NCBI GenBank assembly: GCA_024516035.1
Contig: CM044955.1
Coordinates: forward strand, 44,644,592 to 44,708,591
Direction: 5' to 3'
DNA: 64,000 nucleotides
Source of the DNA: Bactericera cockerelli
Taxonomy: Eukaryota; Arthropoda; Insecta; Hemiptera; Triozidae
Shown: piece after piece, positions 40,690-52,273 of the stretch
Position numbering within the stretch: position 1 is the first letter of the stretch
Layout of the letters: each line of letters starts with the position of its first letter
The notes under the pieces: model-generated
Seen by the model: only the letters and a program-made list of their open reading frames with translations
Database searches by the model: none
What the model was told of the DNA's origin: nothing
Made by a program: the position numbers and the translations under genes

Positions 40690-40940
40690 AAGTGGGGTTT
40701 AACGTCGCTTTCAACTGCCATGGTCATATCACGACGGGGGTTTTACCCTCCATTCGCAGGAAACTCACAAACCTGCTACTCACATTGACCTCACCCAGCC
40801 TGAGTGGGGCCGGGAAAAGCCAGCGTCACGAGAATTAGAATTTGAATGGTCACCCATCCAAGTCTTAACCTCGCTGGATGTCGCTTAACTTCGGTGTTCT
40901 GAAGGGAACCGGTGTATTCAACATGCCATCGACGCTGGCT
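40690..40940 (-). repeat. 5S-derived SINE, best full-length copy, minus
   Basis: 5S-like head (minus) AGCCAGCGTCGATGGCATGT...GAAGTTAAGCGACATCCAGCGAGG. Central domain on plus: ACGGGGGTTTTACCCTCCATTCGCAGGAAACTC .. CACATTGACCTCACCCAGCCTGAGTGGGGCCGG. Tail TTAACGTCGCTTTCAACTGCCATGG. Near the PANK4 5' end. Confidence 0.8.
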
Positions 40941-41879
40941 AGGTTTCATTAATATTAACTGCAAACAAGCATTTTTTTATTTATTTTTTTAAATATGTCA
41001 CACAAATTTTCTTGATCATTTTTGAGAACCAAAATACATTTTAGGGTCCCCAAAATCTGAATCCAATGTTTTCAAACATTAGTCTGTGTGCCTGTTTGTC
41101 TCAAAAATGGTAAGAACTGGAGACTTATAATTTGCTTAACAAATCAGCATGTACAAAACACACCACAAAACTTTTGGTGGAGGGTTAGACCTCAGGGTCA
41201 TTTTTGGATTCTGTTTCTTTTTCTATCTCAATTGAAACTTTATCTTTTCTGTTAGATTTTGTGTAGCCACTTGTTTTTTTTTATTATTAATCTTTGTCGA
41301 GGTGATATCATATAGATTATGTAGGTAAATAATTGTTGGCCAAAGCCAGTATTTTGTGGGTGTTTGTGAGTATAGGTGGTTGTTGAATGGTGTGGGTGTG
41401 TTTTATGATTGTGGTTGTTGGATTGTGATTTCTGGTGTGTTGTACATATATTATTATCAATTTTTTAATTAAGTTTATTCTAAGTATTTATATTATATCT
41501 TAGTATAAGTTTTTGTTTGTAATTAATTTACAAAAAATAAACATGGGTTAACCCTGTTAATATGTTAAAATCAAAATTATGTGTGTAATGGTCTTTGCAG
41601 AGTTAGTGCATCCTGCTAGTGATTAATATAAACATTAAGGAAATACAAAATTGTCTATCTGTGCCTATGTCCACAATTTGAACTTACCATTGTAATGTAC
41701 AGGAAAATAGATGATAATTAAAAAATAGGATGTTTAAAATGTTATTTTGAATCCATATTCATTTTTTTTAATTAAAATCAGGTGCAGGTACTATTTACAA
41801 TGGAGATTTAGAGATACCATGGAAGCTCTTAAAATCTCTGAGACCCATTATTTTGGCCGCACTCTGCGGCCAACATTAA

Positions 41880-42112
41880 CCAAAAGTTTTTGAGGTTTGA
41901 GTGGTGTATAAGATCTACTTTCATACCAAATTTCAAGTCTCCAGCTCTTACCATTCTCAAGATATCTTGTTTACAGACAGATGCATGGACCAATGGCCAA
42001 AAACAACCTTTTCTGGTATCCTGAGGCTATGATTTGTCCAGAAATGTGAAAAACTGGGTAAGTCAATTTTTTTATGAATACAATACTTTCCTTATTATAT
42101 GATAAGGAAAGT
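41880..42112 (-). repeat. Dispersed repeat ending in ACTTTCCTTAT..ATAAGGAAAGT
   Basis: CATACCAAATTTCAAGTCTCCAGCTCTTACC ... ATACAATACTTTCCTTATTATATGATAAGGAAAGTA. An inverted relative lies at 59148-59460, and a weaker one near 41060. The palindromic AAGGAAAGTA end suggests a foldback-type MITE. Confidence 0.55.
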
Positions 42113-42785
42113 AAAAAAAATATGACATATGTTAAACTATTGACTTTTAAAATTATGAGACTGTGTTAGCTATAAACTTCAACACTGTGTTAACAATAAT
42201 AAATTAAAAAGCTGTTTTAACTACATTTTTTGTAAGGTTTGTATTATTGTTTTTATTTAGTTTATTTATCATTATTAGGAGGACAAATTAATGTACATTT
42301 TGAATGCAGTAGAACCTTGATTGTGCGGCCCTTGACCATCTGGATACTCAATTAGGGTCAAGGGGGGTAATTACGAACGGTTTTGAGCTACATTTTATAA
42401 ACATATCTGTAACCCTGAGTTGCTTTTGTAAAATCCATGTCTTGTGATTTTTTTGGTATATAGACTTATTTAGCATTCTAATAGTGCATTATAAATAGTT
42501 TTGTGCATACTGTAGTATCTGTTTAGTGGTGTTCTTTTTTACCCCCGCCTGTTCGCATTTACCCCCGCCTGACGGGGGTAAATGCGAACACATTATACAA
42601 TATTAAAAACGAACTTTTTAATGGCAATATGTGCTTTTTATGTACAAATAATACACCAAAATTGTACTTTGTGTCTTTAGCCACGTGTATGACAATATAC
42701 AAAGTTTATGGACACACAGGATAGTGGTTTGAATCCTAACCACGAAGGTAGTCAGCTCTTATCAAATAGGGTATCTCTATCTTGC

Positions 42786-43147
42786 AAATAATAGTAATAA
42801 TAATAATTTCGTGTCCGTGAGATAGGTATAGATACCTGAATCATGGTGGTGAGAGGATTATATGGACGCCCAGATCCAATGTCTAGACTCCTTTCATGTC
42901 CATTGATTCTATTTGGTTTTAACATCCTGACTTGAGGTAGACAGGACGGGGGTTTCACCCTCCATTCGCTGGGAATCGTACCAGCTACCCACATTAACCT
43001 CACCCAGCCTGGGTGGGGCCGGAATCGCCAGCCTCACATGTTCGGAGGGGACAGAATTTTCTGTGCGAAAAGTCTGCTCCAACCGGGAATCGAACTAAGG
43101 ATCTCTGGACTACACAGTAGTCACAACCGTTACGCCACGGAGGCTGG
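42786..43147 (-). repeat. tRNA-derived SINE with shared central domain, minus
   Basis: The minus-strand head is GCCTCCGTGGCGTAACGGTTGTGACTAC, then GATTCCCGGTTGGAGCAGAC. Central domain on plus: ACGGGGGTTTCACCCTCCATTCGCTGGGAATCG, ACCCACATTAACCTCACCCAGCCTGGGTGGGGCCGG. Almost identical in plan to 59708-60047. Confidence 0.8.
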
Positions 43148-43489
43148 TAATAAAAGCATAATAATAGTAATAGTTAATTATGAGAGCTTTTGAAAGGTGT
43201 TTTATATATTTTTTTAATTTTTTTTTTTTTTACAGCTGTTGGTCTTATCAATAGTTTCTAGGTCATTGTCAATCTCAGATTTTTCTTCTTCTACCTTCAT
43301 TTTTTTCTTCTTTTTTTGAAACTGTTCCCCCTATATTTCTTTTCGTTTTCTACACTTTCATTTTTCTTCCTTTCTTTTGCTATGTTCAAGTACACAAATA
43401 CCTTCATTGGGTCCAATACATTAGGGTACTAATATCTCGGTACTTCTTACAACCTCCCAGTATTTCAGGATTTTGAGCCTTACGTTTGG

Positions 43490-43638
43490 AAAATTCTACT
43501 TTGGTTTGCGGAATCTCAAAACACTGCCGTTGCTCTTCTGACAGCCAGGTTGCCATTAAAAACATCTACGATAGCAAATATCATTTGTGCTTCTGTATAC
43601 AAAGGAGGTGGTTTCTTCATCTTGTAGTTCCGGGGCAT
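43490..43638 (-). pseudogene. Pogo/psq-type HTH transposase N-terminus fragment
   Basis: From an ATG at 43638, MPRNYKMKKPPPLYTEAQM, then FAIVDVFNGNLAVRRATAVFEIPQT. This resembles the N-terminal psq-type HTH of pogo/jerky transposases (PRNYKRK...W.E..M..AI..V..G.S...AA..FGVP). The DDE domain is absent. Confidence 0.65.
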
Positions 43639-45136
43639 TCTGAGTGTTTTGATAAATACAAAAAAAGTTATAGGGTAAAACAAACACCCAAAATATGCGT
43701 TCGTAATTACCCCATAGCAAAAAAATGCGGGGGTAATTAAGAACACCCAAAAACTATAACTTAAAAAATGGTTTAAAACAATTATTTTTGTAAAATAATA
43801 ACCAAAAACATGCTTATCAATAATTAAAAGTAAAATAATGATAAAAATTCAAGTAACACTTACCTAAAAAATTGTTTTAAAAAAATCAAAAACTTCAAAA
43901 ATCAAATTTTTTGATAGACCTATTTTCACTAGCTTACTAACTACAACTGAAAATAAATACTATCGAAAACTCGTGTTCAACCTGTAAAAACAATTCAAAA
44001 TAATAGTATTCAACCACCAGATTCGAAATATCTTATCCTGTTTAGGTACAATGACCACTGTTCGTAATTACCCCCTGTTCGTAAATACCCCCCTTGACCC
44101 TATCCGGGTACAAAAAATCTTGATTTAAAGAAAAACATGCTGTCATTGTATAGATAGCCTGCTGCTACTGATAATCAGAGCTCCAAGCGTAAATGCATGG
44201 AGACTTCTTCTTATGATTCCTTGGATCAAGCAGTTTTCAAGTGGTTTTAGTAAGCAGGATTTACCAGACAACCTATCAGCGGTCCGTTGCTGTGTGAAAA
44301 GGCATGGAAGATTAACAAGAAACTAGGAGAGAACAAGACTTCTTCTTATAATAAAAGATATCAAAATACATACACCTGTTTTTACAAAATATCAACAACA
44401 AAAAAAATCTTTATTTTTTGGTTATTTTGGTGCTCTCAATTATCCGGACTTTTATATGGGACCTAGATTTTCTGGAATACCCCTAGCAGACATTAATCCA
44501 GATAATTGAGGTCCTACTGTACTGTAAATATTGCACCTTTGTTCTCCTAATCAAGCTCACCAGAAGGTGAGCGCTCATCAAGTAGCACACACTAGGCGGC
44601 CTATATTAACACAAAACAGAGTTTATAATATGTTAAAGATTACAATAAATAATAATAAAAAACCTTATAAACTTATGAAACTGTCTATTGTTAAAAACAA
44701 TGCCTACAACTACAAGAGGCTCAAAAAGTATAGTGAAACAAGTACCTGAAAAGTATAGAGCATCTATATGTCTAGAGTAGCATAGTTTTCACAGAAAAAT
44801 ACAATTATTACCTAGGTGCTTCAAATCACTCAAAAATTACCTTACAATAAAATATAATTATAATCACTGATATGAAAAAAAAGGTTTTCAGCTTGCATTT
44901 GAAAGTTTGAAACTGCCTCTGCCACTGCCAGTGGTCGTTGCTATCACTTATCAATGATCAGCCACAGAGTCAACAAAGTGAAGTAGGCTCATACTCATGT
45001 CTCATCGAACAGCAGAATCAGCTGATCAACATCAAATGCATAATGGGTAGTATTAATCCAGCTGTTGTAATGCGCTGTTGCCAGGTGGGACTTAAAATTT
45101 CTAAAGTGGGTCTGAAATTGACATGGGAAAATAATA

Positions 45137-45694
45137 CAGGGTGCGGCGCGGGTATGTCCCATTTTGAATCGCCCAGTGTGAAGCCGCATTTCTAATTAGA
45201 CAAGTTCAAACAAAGTTAGAAGATGCACAAACTACTAATTTTTTCGATTCAATTTAGCTCAGTTGTCAAAATGATTTTATCAAAGCAACAGAAAGATTAT
45301 TGCGTGGAAAGTTATTTTTCGAAAAATAAGTGTATCGTAGCAGTACAGCGGAAGTTTGACATTGCACACCAAACTGTAACTCGATCTGCATGGAGGGAGT
45401 TTTCATGAAGTTCCCTAGGGTTGTTGTCACTCCAATAACGCATATTTTGTCATACAGTTTGGTGTGCAATGTCAAACTCCCGCTGTACTGCTACGATACA
45501 CTTATTTTTCGAAAAATAACTCTCCCCGCAATAAGCTTTCTGTTGCTTTGATAAAATCATTTTGACAATAGAGCTAAATTGAATCGAAAAAATTAGTAGT
45601 TTGTGTATCTTCTAACATTGTTTGAACTTGTCTAATTAGAAGTGCGGCTTCACACTAAGCGATTCAAAATGGGACATAACCGCGCCGCACCCTG
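45137..45694. mobile_element. Foldback element F1 (558-bp near-perfect palindrome)
   Basis: Starts TA-CAGGGTGCGGCGCGG and ends CCGCGCCGCACCCTG-TA. The two halves are near-complete inverted copies meeting around 45405-45435. Each arm encodes the same transposase N-terminal fragment (MILSKQQKDYCVESYFSKNK), so the element is a head-to-head duplication of one end of an autonomous relative. Confidence 0.9.
45271..45405 (+). pseudogene. DUF4817-like HTH fragment in F1 (left arm)
   Basis: MILSKQQKDYCVESYFSKNK, then CIVAVQRKFDIAHQTV, resembling the DUF4817 helix-turn-helix found at the N-terminus of some mariner-like transposases (V..Y....SY..V.R.F). The mirror copy in the right arm (about 45450-45560, minus) carries small differences. 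No DDE domain. Confidence 0.6.
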
Positions 45695-45869
45695 TATTAT
45701 TCTCCCTGTCAATAACTGAAGCGTGAAAAAAAAACAACGCAAAATGTAAGAAAAAATTATCAAAGTTGACTTCAGTTCCACAAAGTTCATTAGAAGGGCC
45801 ATTGATTTTGCAAGGCAGAACAAGCAGAGTTACAAATGACAGCTTTTTTTTTTTTTTTTTTTTAATAAA

Positions 45870-46120
45870 ACAAATATTTTTCTCTTCTATCGCGATCTGG
45901 CTGCAAATATTTTTTTAAATAAATAAAATAAAAAATTTCTTTTCCATCGCGATCCGGCTCCATCGCGATCATATTATTTACTTTTTCAGCCATGTTTTAT
46001 TTGTTTATTTGCAGCCGGATTGCGATGGAAAAGTAAATAGGTATTTCTTTATTTTTTAAAATTGACGGAAAATAGAAAATATTTGCAGCCAGATCGCGAT
46101 GGAAGAGAAAAATATATGTT
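45870..46120. mobile_element. Small foldback MITE with TCGCGATC motifs
   Basis: TTTTTCTCTTCTATCGCGATCTGGCTGCAAATATTTT (from about 45877) is inverted at 46077-46116 (AAAATATTTGCAGCCAGATCGCGATGGAAGAGAAAAA). Internal copies of CCATCGCGATC / GATTGCGATGG lie at 45942-46028. About 240 bp, no coding capacity. Confidence 0.7.
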
Positions 46121-46766
46121 TTAATAACTTTATTTGTTTTTATTTCGTATTTTTTTATTCCCATTTTTAAATACTTAAATATTCATATAAAAAATTCGCT
46201 TTTACACAACCTGTTGATACTGCACCCTGGTACTTAAAACGTTATGACACAACCTCTCATAGCTCGTTAGGAAAAATGAGTAGCTGCTTTGATGTGCCGA
46301 AATTATGGACAATTGAAACACAAGAATTTAAAAGAAAAGGAAATGTACTGTATTTCTGCGCTGTCTCCTAAACACACATTTATTTTTTATTAATTTTTGC
46401 TTAGAGCAGGGCTTCTACTTTAAAATATGGTTTAGCGGTTTCGATTTCCGACGGTTAATATCACTTCCTATAGCTATAGCGGGTACCATTATTTTTAGCT
46501 TAAGTAAGGCTGCTCTTATTACTAACGATGTATAAAAATAACATTGCAAAAGAATAAAAGATATAAAACTACCTATATGCCCATCAAGATTTGCATCTGA
46601 AAAGTACTTAGGAAAAGAAGTGGATTCCTGTGTCTTTGACGAATCAGTTCTTGCACCTGAATGCAAGAATCGATTTCTTGAACCCCAATAAGTAATTACT
46701 TAAAATAATAATTAACTATAAACAACTTCAGAGCGAAATCAGATTTTAATTTGGGAAATCTCTATA

Positions 46767-48723
46767 CAGTATGTTTCAGAAAAGGTGGCCACCCCCTCGT
46801 AACTTTTGAACGCGACGGAATTTTTCAATTCTGTAAAGTCCTAAGTATAGGAAGTGCCCTATGGCCCATCCTGTGGTTATATTTATTTTTGGCCTTGGTC
46901 GGCCCTTCCGGCTTTTAGGCCATATTTTTTCATTTTTCTCGCGAATTTTAAATGGAATGCTATATTTTTTATTCCTGTTAATTAAAGTCCAAGTTAGGCT
47001 GAGAATAATGAGCTTTTAAAATTTTCAAAAACCTTATCAGGGGCGGAGCTAGTAGGGTGCAAGGTTCAAAACTGTTACAGGCTGTATTTCAGCGTTAGTT
47101 AGATTTTTTAGTACCTACTCTTTTTATTTTCATAGGTTCAAAATATTGTTTTACACCATATGAAATCAAAAAAATATTCTTGTTTACATCTAATCAAGTT
47201 CATAGTAAGGTTTTTGTATTTAACAGTGTCCGGTAAAGTGGGTGAATTTCGAAATTATTGGATTTTTTTGTTGAGGAAACACAATTGGCATAGAAAATAA
47301 ATAATACCTAATAAGGGAATAATAATTCAATAAACATAACTAAATGCGAATATAAATGAAAATTATTTCTTCTAAATCAGTGCCGGATATATTTTTTTTT
47401 CTAAATATAAATACAAACGAAAATAAATAAAAAATCTTCTGAAAAAAATCTTTCTTAAAAAAAAAGAGTGTGGTAATCAACCTGGAAAAATGGCCCTTTA
47501 TTTAGAGACCTGGTATTCATTACTAGCAAAACCAGTATGATTTTTTTTTTTTAATTTGGGTTTGATATCGCGTTTCAACTGTATGGTCATATCACAACGG
47601 GGGTGTTAACCTCCATTAGCAAGAAACTCACGAACCAGCTAAACACATTTATCTCACCCAGCCTGGGTTAGGCCGGAATGCCAGTCTTCACCTCGCTGGA
47701 CGTTGCTTAACTTCGGTGATCCTACAAGAATCGATGCATTCAAAGCGCCATCGGACTGACTCCAGAATGATTGACAATGTGTTTTCTACTGACTTTACCA
47801 ACTTACCAACTAAAATTGTCTCAAGAGGGGACCCCTAGGCCGACTTTAGAAGCAGCATTATCCGAGAATTATTTTTGATACAACTCGAACTTTGAAAAGT
47901 GAAAAAAAGAGAGAGAAAAAAAATAAAAAATATCCGGCACTGATTTAGAAGAAATAATTTTCATTTAATTTCGCATTTAGTTATGTTTATTGAAGTATTA
48001 TTCCCTTATTAGATATTATTTATTTTCTATGCCAATTGTGTTTCCTCAACAAAAAAATCCAATAATTTCGAAATTCACCCACTTTACCGGACACTGTCGT
48101 GAAAAAACTAGCAGGTTAAATGTCTTTTTTTATGATCTTAATCGCTTCTCCGTTAAGTTTTCTTTCGATTTCAAGCATAAAAAACATACGTCACAGCAGA
48201 CTTTCACCTCTAAAAATGCCAATTTCGAAAACACCATTAATTTTCGGAAAAATTGACGTGAGAAAAAAAGTACTTTTACAAAAACCTTACTATGACCCTG
48301 ATTAGATGTAAACAAGAACATTTTTTGATTTCATATGGTGTAAAACAATAATTTGAACCTATGAAAATAAAAAGAGTACTAAAAAATCTAACTAACGCTG
48401 AAATACAGCGTGTAACAGTTTTGAACCTTGCACCCTACCAGTTCCGCCCCTGATAAGGTTTTTGAAAATTTTAAAAGCTCATTATACTCAACTTAACTTG
48501 GACTTTAATTAACAGGAATAAAAAATATAGCATTCCATTTAAAATTCGCGAGAAAAATGAAAAAATATGGCCTAAAAGCCGGAAGGGCCGACCGGGGCCA
48601 AAAATAAATATGACCACAGGATGGGCCATAGGGCATTTCCTATACTTAGGACTTTACAGAATTGAAAAATTCCGTCGCGTTCAAAAGTTACGAGGGGGTG
48701 GCCACCTTTTCTGAAACATACTG
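46767..48723. mobile_element. Foldback element F2 (about 2 kb palindrome)
   Basis: Starts TA-CAGTATGTTTCAGAAAAGG and ends CCTTTTCTGAAACATACTG-TA. Arms 46767-47400 and 47935-48723 are inverted copies, including GTGGCCACCCCCTCGTAACTTTTGAACGCGACGG and CCGGCACTGATTTAG. The right arm has about 185 bp (48100-48285) absent from the left. The loop holds a 5S-derived SINE. Confidence 0.9.
47550..47758 (-). repeat. 5S-derived SINE in F2 loop, minus
   Basis: CGTTTCAACTGTATGGTCATATCACAACGGGGGTG, TCACCCAGCCTGGGTTAGGCCGGAATGCCAG, CTCGCTGGACGTTGCTTAACTTCGGTGATCCTACAAGAATCGATGC. Confidence 0.75.
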
Positions 48724-49468
48724 TATACAGGGTGGACCAAAAAAACGTTTACACCCGTTAATGGTAGATTACTGACGACATTTCTAGGACAGATCTGCAA
48801 TCCGTTTTTTCGGATTCGCCTTTATAACTGCACAAAGTGATTTTTTGCAACTTTCTGAAAAAGTCCAACTTTGGCTTATTCTTCAGGTCAGTACTTTTTT
48901 CCTGTTTAAGATGAGTTGATTTTGAACATTTCCGCAGAAAGCCAACAAAATTTCGATGTTTCTAGCTACACTACTTTGTTTTTTACGGTTTGGTTTGGCA
49001 TCTTTTTTGACACCTGAATAGAAAAAAAATTCTCATGTAAATTTTTTACACTTTGAAACACTCAAGATTTGCCCGAGCAAATTTTGGTACAGACATGGGC
49101 AAGTTTGATAAAAGTTGGCGGCCTCCCCGAGGATGCTAAAAAATAATTTTACGATTTTTTATCATGTGATCTTCTGGGTAAACAAACCAGGTAAGTCTCA
49201 AAAAATGATGTTCAAAATCTTAAAAGTGTTGACCGTGTAGGGTCGTCTTGTACTCAAAGAGTAATTAGCTATTTATGTCTGATAATTATTTTCCTTGGAA
49301 TTAATTAAAGGCCAGTCAAATGAATGTTTGTTTGTTTCTCGATGATAGTTTTCAAGCATATTTTTCTGCATTCTATGAAATATTATCTTTAAACTTCTTG
49401 AGTTTTTTTAGTACTAGTTACATTATTATAATTCGGATGCTGAAATGGCAGATACGCATTTAGCATAT

Positions 49469-49659
49469 GGAGTTGCCAACAGGAACATTTGGGATCACGT
49501 GAAAAACATAGTTTACGAAATCTGGTAGCAAGAATCCTGTTGGCATTCGATGACCTGACAGAAAAACCTGGAATCTTCCGCAAGATTCGACGGAACATGA
49601 TGAAGAGGTTCAACCTTTGCATGCAGGAATGTGGACGTCACTTCCAGCAGTTCCTCTGA
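49469..49659 (+). pseudogene. Transposase C-terminal remnant in F3 loop
   Basis: GVANRNIWDHVKNIVYEIW, then in another frame MMKRFNLCMQECGRHFQQFL and a stop at 49657-49659. This matches the typical end of mariner-like transposases (W..V...V.., R...C....G.HF..L-stop). Broken by stops and a frameshift. Confidence 0.55.
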
Positions 49660-49670
49660 GGGAATTGAGA

Positions 49671-49674
<4 letters not shown>

Positions 49675-49736
<62 letters not shown>
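49675..49736. repeat. (AG)n microsatellite
   Basis: About 30 uninterrupted GA/AG units in the F3 loop. Confidence 0.95.
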
Positions 49737-49739
<3 letters not shown>

Positions 49740-49839
49740 CAAGAAGGTAGGGGGACAGTCCTGAGTTAGAACTAAGGTACTAAAGTCACCATTGGTTTCA
49801 AAAATTTGTGTGAGGAGAATCCATAGTGGCTAAATAAAA

Positions 49840-49950
49840 AATGGCAACAGTCTTTTTTATTTTGTAGTCATGAATATTTTGCTGGCTCTGGCGTTCGGAC
49901 CGGATGGACTAGCTTACCACTGAGCTAATCGTGCGCGTGTAATCGTTTCT
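49840..49950 (-). repeat. Worn copy of the GCACTCGCTTGCC-type SINE
   Basis: TTTTTTATTTTGTAGTCATGAA... ACTAGCTTACCACTGAGCTAATCGTGCGC matches the ends of the SINE at 24979-25293, with an internal deletion. Confidence 0.5.
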
Positions 49951-51397
49951 CATTGAACATACTAACACAAAATGTTTTTTAAATACCTTTTTGTTTATAT
50001 CAAAATAGTATAAAACATAATAAAGACTGCAAAAGTTTATTAATTTTACAAAATATTATCTTGTTTTTTTCAAGACTTCTATTGAGAGTTGGCAATCGGC
50101 AAATATTTGTTATTTAATTAGTATTGTTTATGATAGAAGAACCTACCTGCATATTTACCTGGCTTTATTTCATAAACTCTATTTTCGTTTGGAAAATTCG
50201 CTAGTTTTTTTTTCTCTCGTAGGAAAGCATAAGAAAAACCATCCTTACAGGTACATTATCAAGGCAGTCTCTCAGGGGCTTACATGAATAATAATTATGT
50301 GTATTGTGATACCAATAGTATCTGATAGAACTCAATTTACAGATGGTATTACCCCAAAAAAACCATAAGTTGTTGGTGTTACAACCGGTCAGATAGAGGT
50401 ATGAATAAAATATTCCATCAGACTTTTTTGATAATTAAAATAATATTGACTGCCAAGAATTGAACCTCGGTCATGCGACTAACACTCATAGCACTACCAC
50501 ATCTAGCTAACACCACTGACTATCTGAAAAGCACGAAAATCATCATTTGAATTTTCCTAAACTGGCTGATGAAGGCATATCAGACCGCGGTATTCAAAAA
50601 AAGCAATGTAAACAATTTTTGTAAACAATACAAGACGCCCTTACACAGTCTACAGCTAGAAAACTCTTAGGATTTTTGAAGAGTTTTTTGCAAACATCTA
50701 ATAATTTTTCCCAGAAGATCACGTGATAAAAAATCGTAAAATTATTTTTTAGCATCCTCGGGGCGGCCGCCAACTTTTATCAAACTTGCCCATGTCTGTG
50801 CCAAAATTTGTTCGGACAAATGTCGAGTGTTTTATTCAGTAAAAAAGTTTTTTTGGGTGTTTTTTTTTTGTTCAGGTGTAAAAAAATATGACAAACCAAA
50901 TCGTAAAAAACAAAGTAGTGTAGCTAGAAACATCGAAATTTTGTTGGCTTTCTGCAAATTTTTTCAGAATCAACTCATCTTAAACAGGAAAAAAGTACTG
51001 ACCTGAAGAATAAGCCAAAGTCGGACTTTTTCGGAAAGTTGCAAAAAATTACTTTGTGCAGTTACGAAGGCGAATCCGAAAAAACGGATTGCAGATCCGG
51101 CCTGGAAATGTCGTCAGTAATCTACCATTAACGGGTGTAAACGTTTTTTTGGTCCACCCTGTATAAATGAGAAATATGGACGGGCTTTGTATCTTTGTAA
51201 TATCTTTGTGTGTCCGAATTGTTTGAGCGAAACGGTAAGAGGTAGCGAAAAATTGATGAGAGATGACCCCAAGTAAAATTGCCGTACGATATCAGGAAAA
51301 CTATCAAAGGTCCGAAATTCCAAACCGTCCTTGAGTTATGACCTTCCTCAAGTATTTCCTTGAGGAAGGGTTCGATTTTAAGACAGTCTTTGCCCTG

Positions 51398-51890
51398 GAA
51401 CTTGAAATCTATCACGAGGACCTATATTTTTTATTATTTAATAACACATTAGACAAAATTAGCTTTCATTTAATTCATTTTAGGCCACATTCTGACGTAC
51501 CGTTCTGGAGATATAAGCCAGAATATTCGAAATTTCGACCTTTTTTTCAGACTTTTCACGTTTTCTAGCAGATTCCAGCGCGGAACTTAAAATTTGTCGC
51601 GAGGACCTATATTTTTTATTATTTAATAACACATTAGACAAAACTAGCTTTCATTTAATTCATATTAGGCCACATTCTGACGTACCGTTCTCGAGATAGA
51701 AGCCAGAATGTTCGAAATTTTGACCATTTTTTCAGACTTTTCACGTTTTTTTACAGATTCCAGCACGGAACTTAAAAATTATCGCGAGGACCTATATTTT
51801 TATTGTAAAAACTGTCTGAGAACATCACATGATTTTATTTGAGCCCTTTGTTGCCATATTCTGACAAACGTTCTCGAAATATGGGCCAGT
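51398..51890. repeat. Tandem repeat, period about 185 bp, about 2.6 copies
   Basis: GGAACTTGAAATCTATCACGAGGACCTATATTTTTTATT begins at 51398 and recurs at 51582 and 51768. Shared internal phrases include GGCCACATTCTGACGTACCGTTCT. The third copy is partial and diverged. Confidence 0.85.
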
Positions 51891-51957
51891 TTGCTACATT
51901 ATCAATATCTGCTATGATAGATTTGGCTCGGGATTTTGAAATTTACAGCGATGATGG

Positions 51958-51959
51958 TT

Positions 51960-52013
<54 letters not shown>

Positions 52014-52105
52014 TGTGTGTGTGTGTGTGTGGATGTGGATGTGTGTGTGTGTCGATGTGTGTGTGATGTATGGGTGGTGTGTGTGTGTGATGGCTTGGCG
52101 AAGCG
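51958..52105. repeat. (GT)n microsatellite, interrupted
   Basis: Long TG/GT tract with GGATGTGGATG interruptions. The valine/cysteine frames through it are artefacts. Confidence 0.95.
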
Positions 52106-52273
52106 GGTGCAGCCCGCTAGTCTTCCATAAGAATGCACGTAAAACTTCAAACTTTCATGTGGAAATGCCTCTCAATAGAAAAAGACTATACTAAATCTAA
52201 GGGGTACTGATCAGTTCTGCACCAGAGTTCGTTATGGTATTGTTGAATATTCACCACACGTTTCTGGATATTG

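Larger units (their letters stand above)
42355..44100 (-). mobile_element. Pogo-like DNA transposon, decayed, with nested SINE
   Basis: GGGTCAAGGGGGGTAATTACGAAC at the left is matched by GTTCGTAAATACCCCCCTTGACCC at the right, each next to TA. Internal TTACCCCCGCCTG / ACGGGGGTAA motifs repeat the subterminal sequence. A SINE (42786-43147) is nested. Encodes a short HTH fragment at 43490-43638. Confidence 0.72.
48728..51161. mobile_element. Foldback element F3 (about 2.4 kb), adjoining F2
   Basis: Starts TA-CAGGGTGGACCAAAAAAACG and ends CGTTTTTTTGGTCCACCCTG-TA. Arms about 48728-49195 and 50705-51161 are inverted (GTTTACACCCGTTAATGGTAGATTACTGACGACATTTC; AAACATCGAAATTTTGTTGGC). F2 and F3 meet at CTG-TA-TA-CAG, so each has its own TA. 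Confidence 0.88.

Noticed and set aside
45223..45408. Independent small gene in F1
   Set aside because: The HTH fragment is mirrored in both arms of a palindromic element and has no catalytic domain; transposon remnant.
51839..52194. Cys/Val-rich and Thr/His-rich frames
   Set aside because: (GT)n microsatellite translated on both strands.
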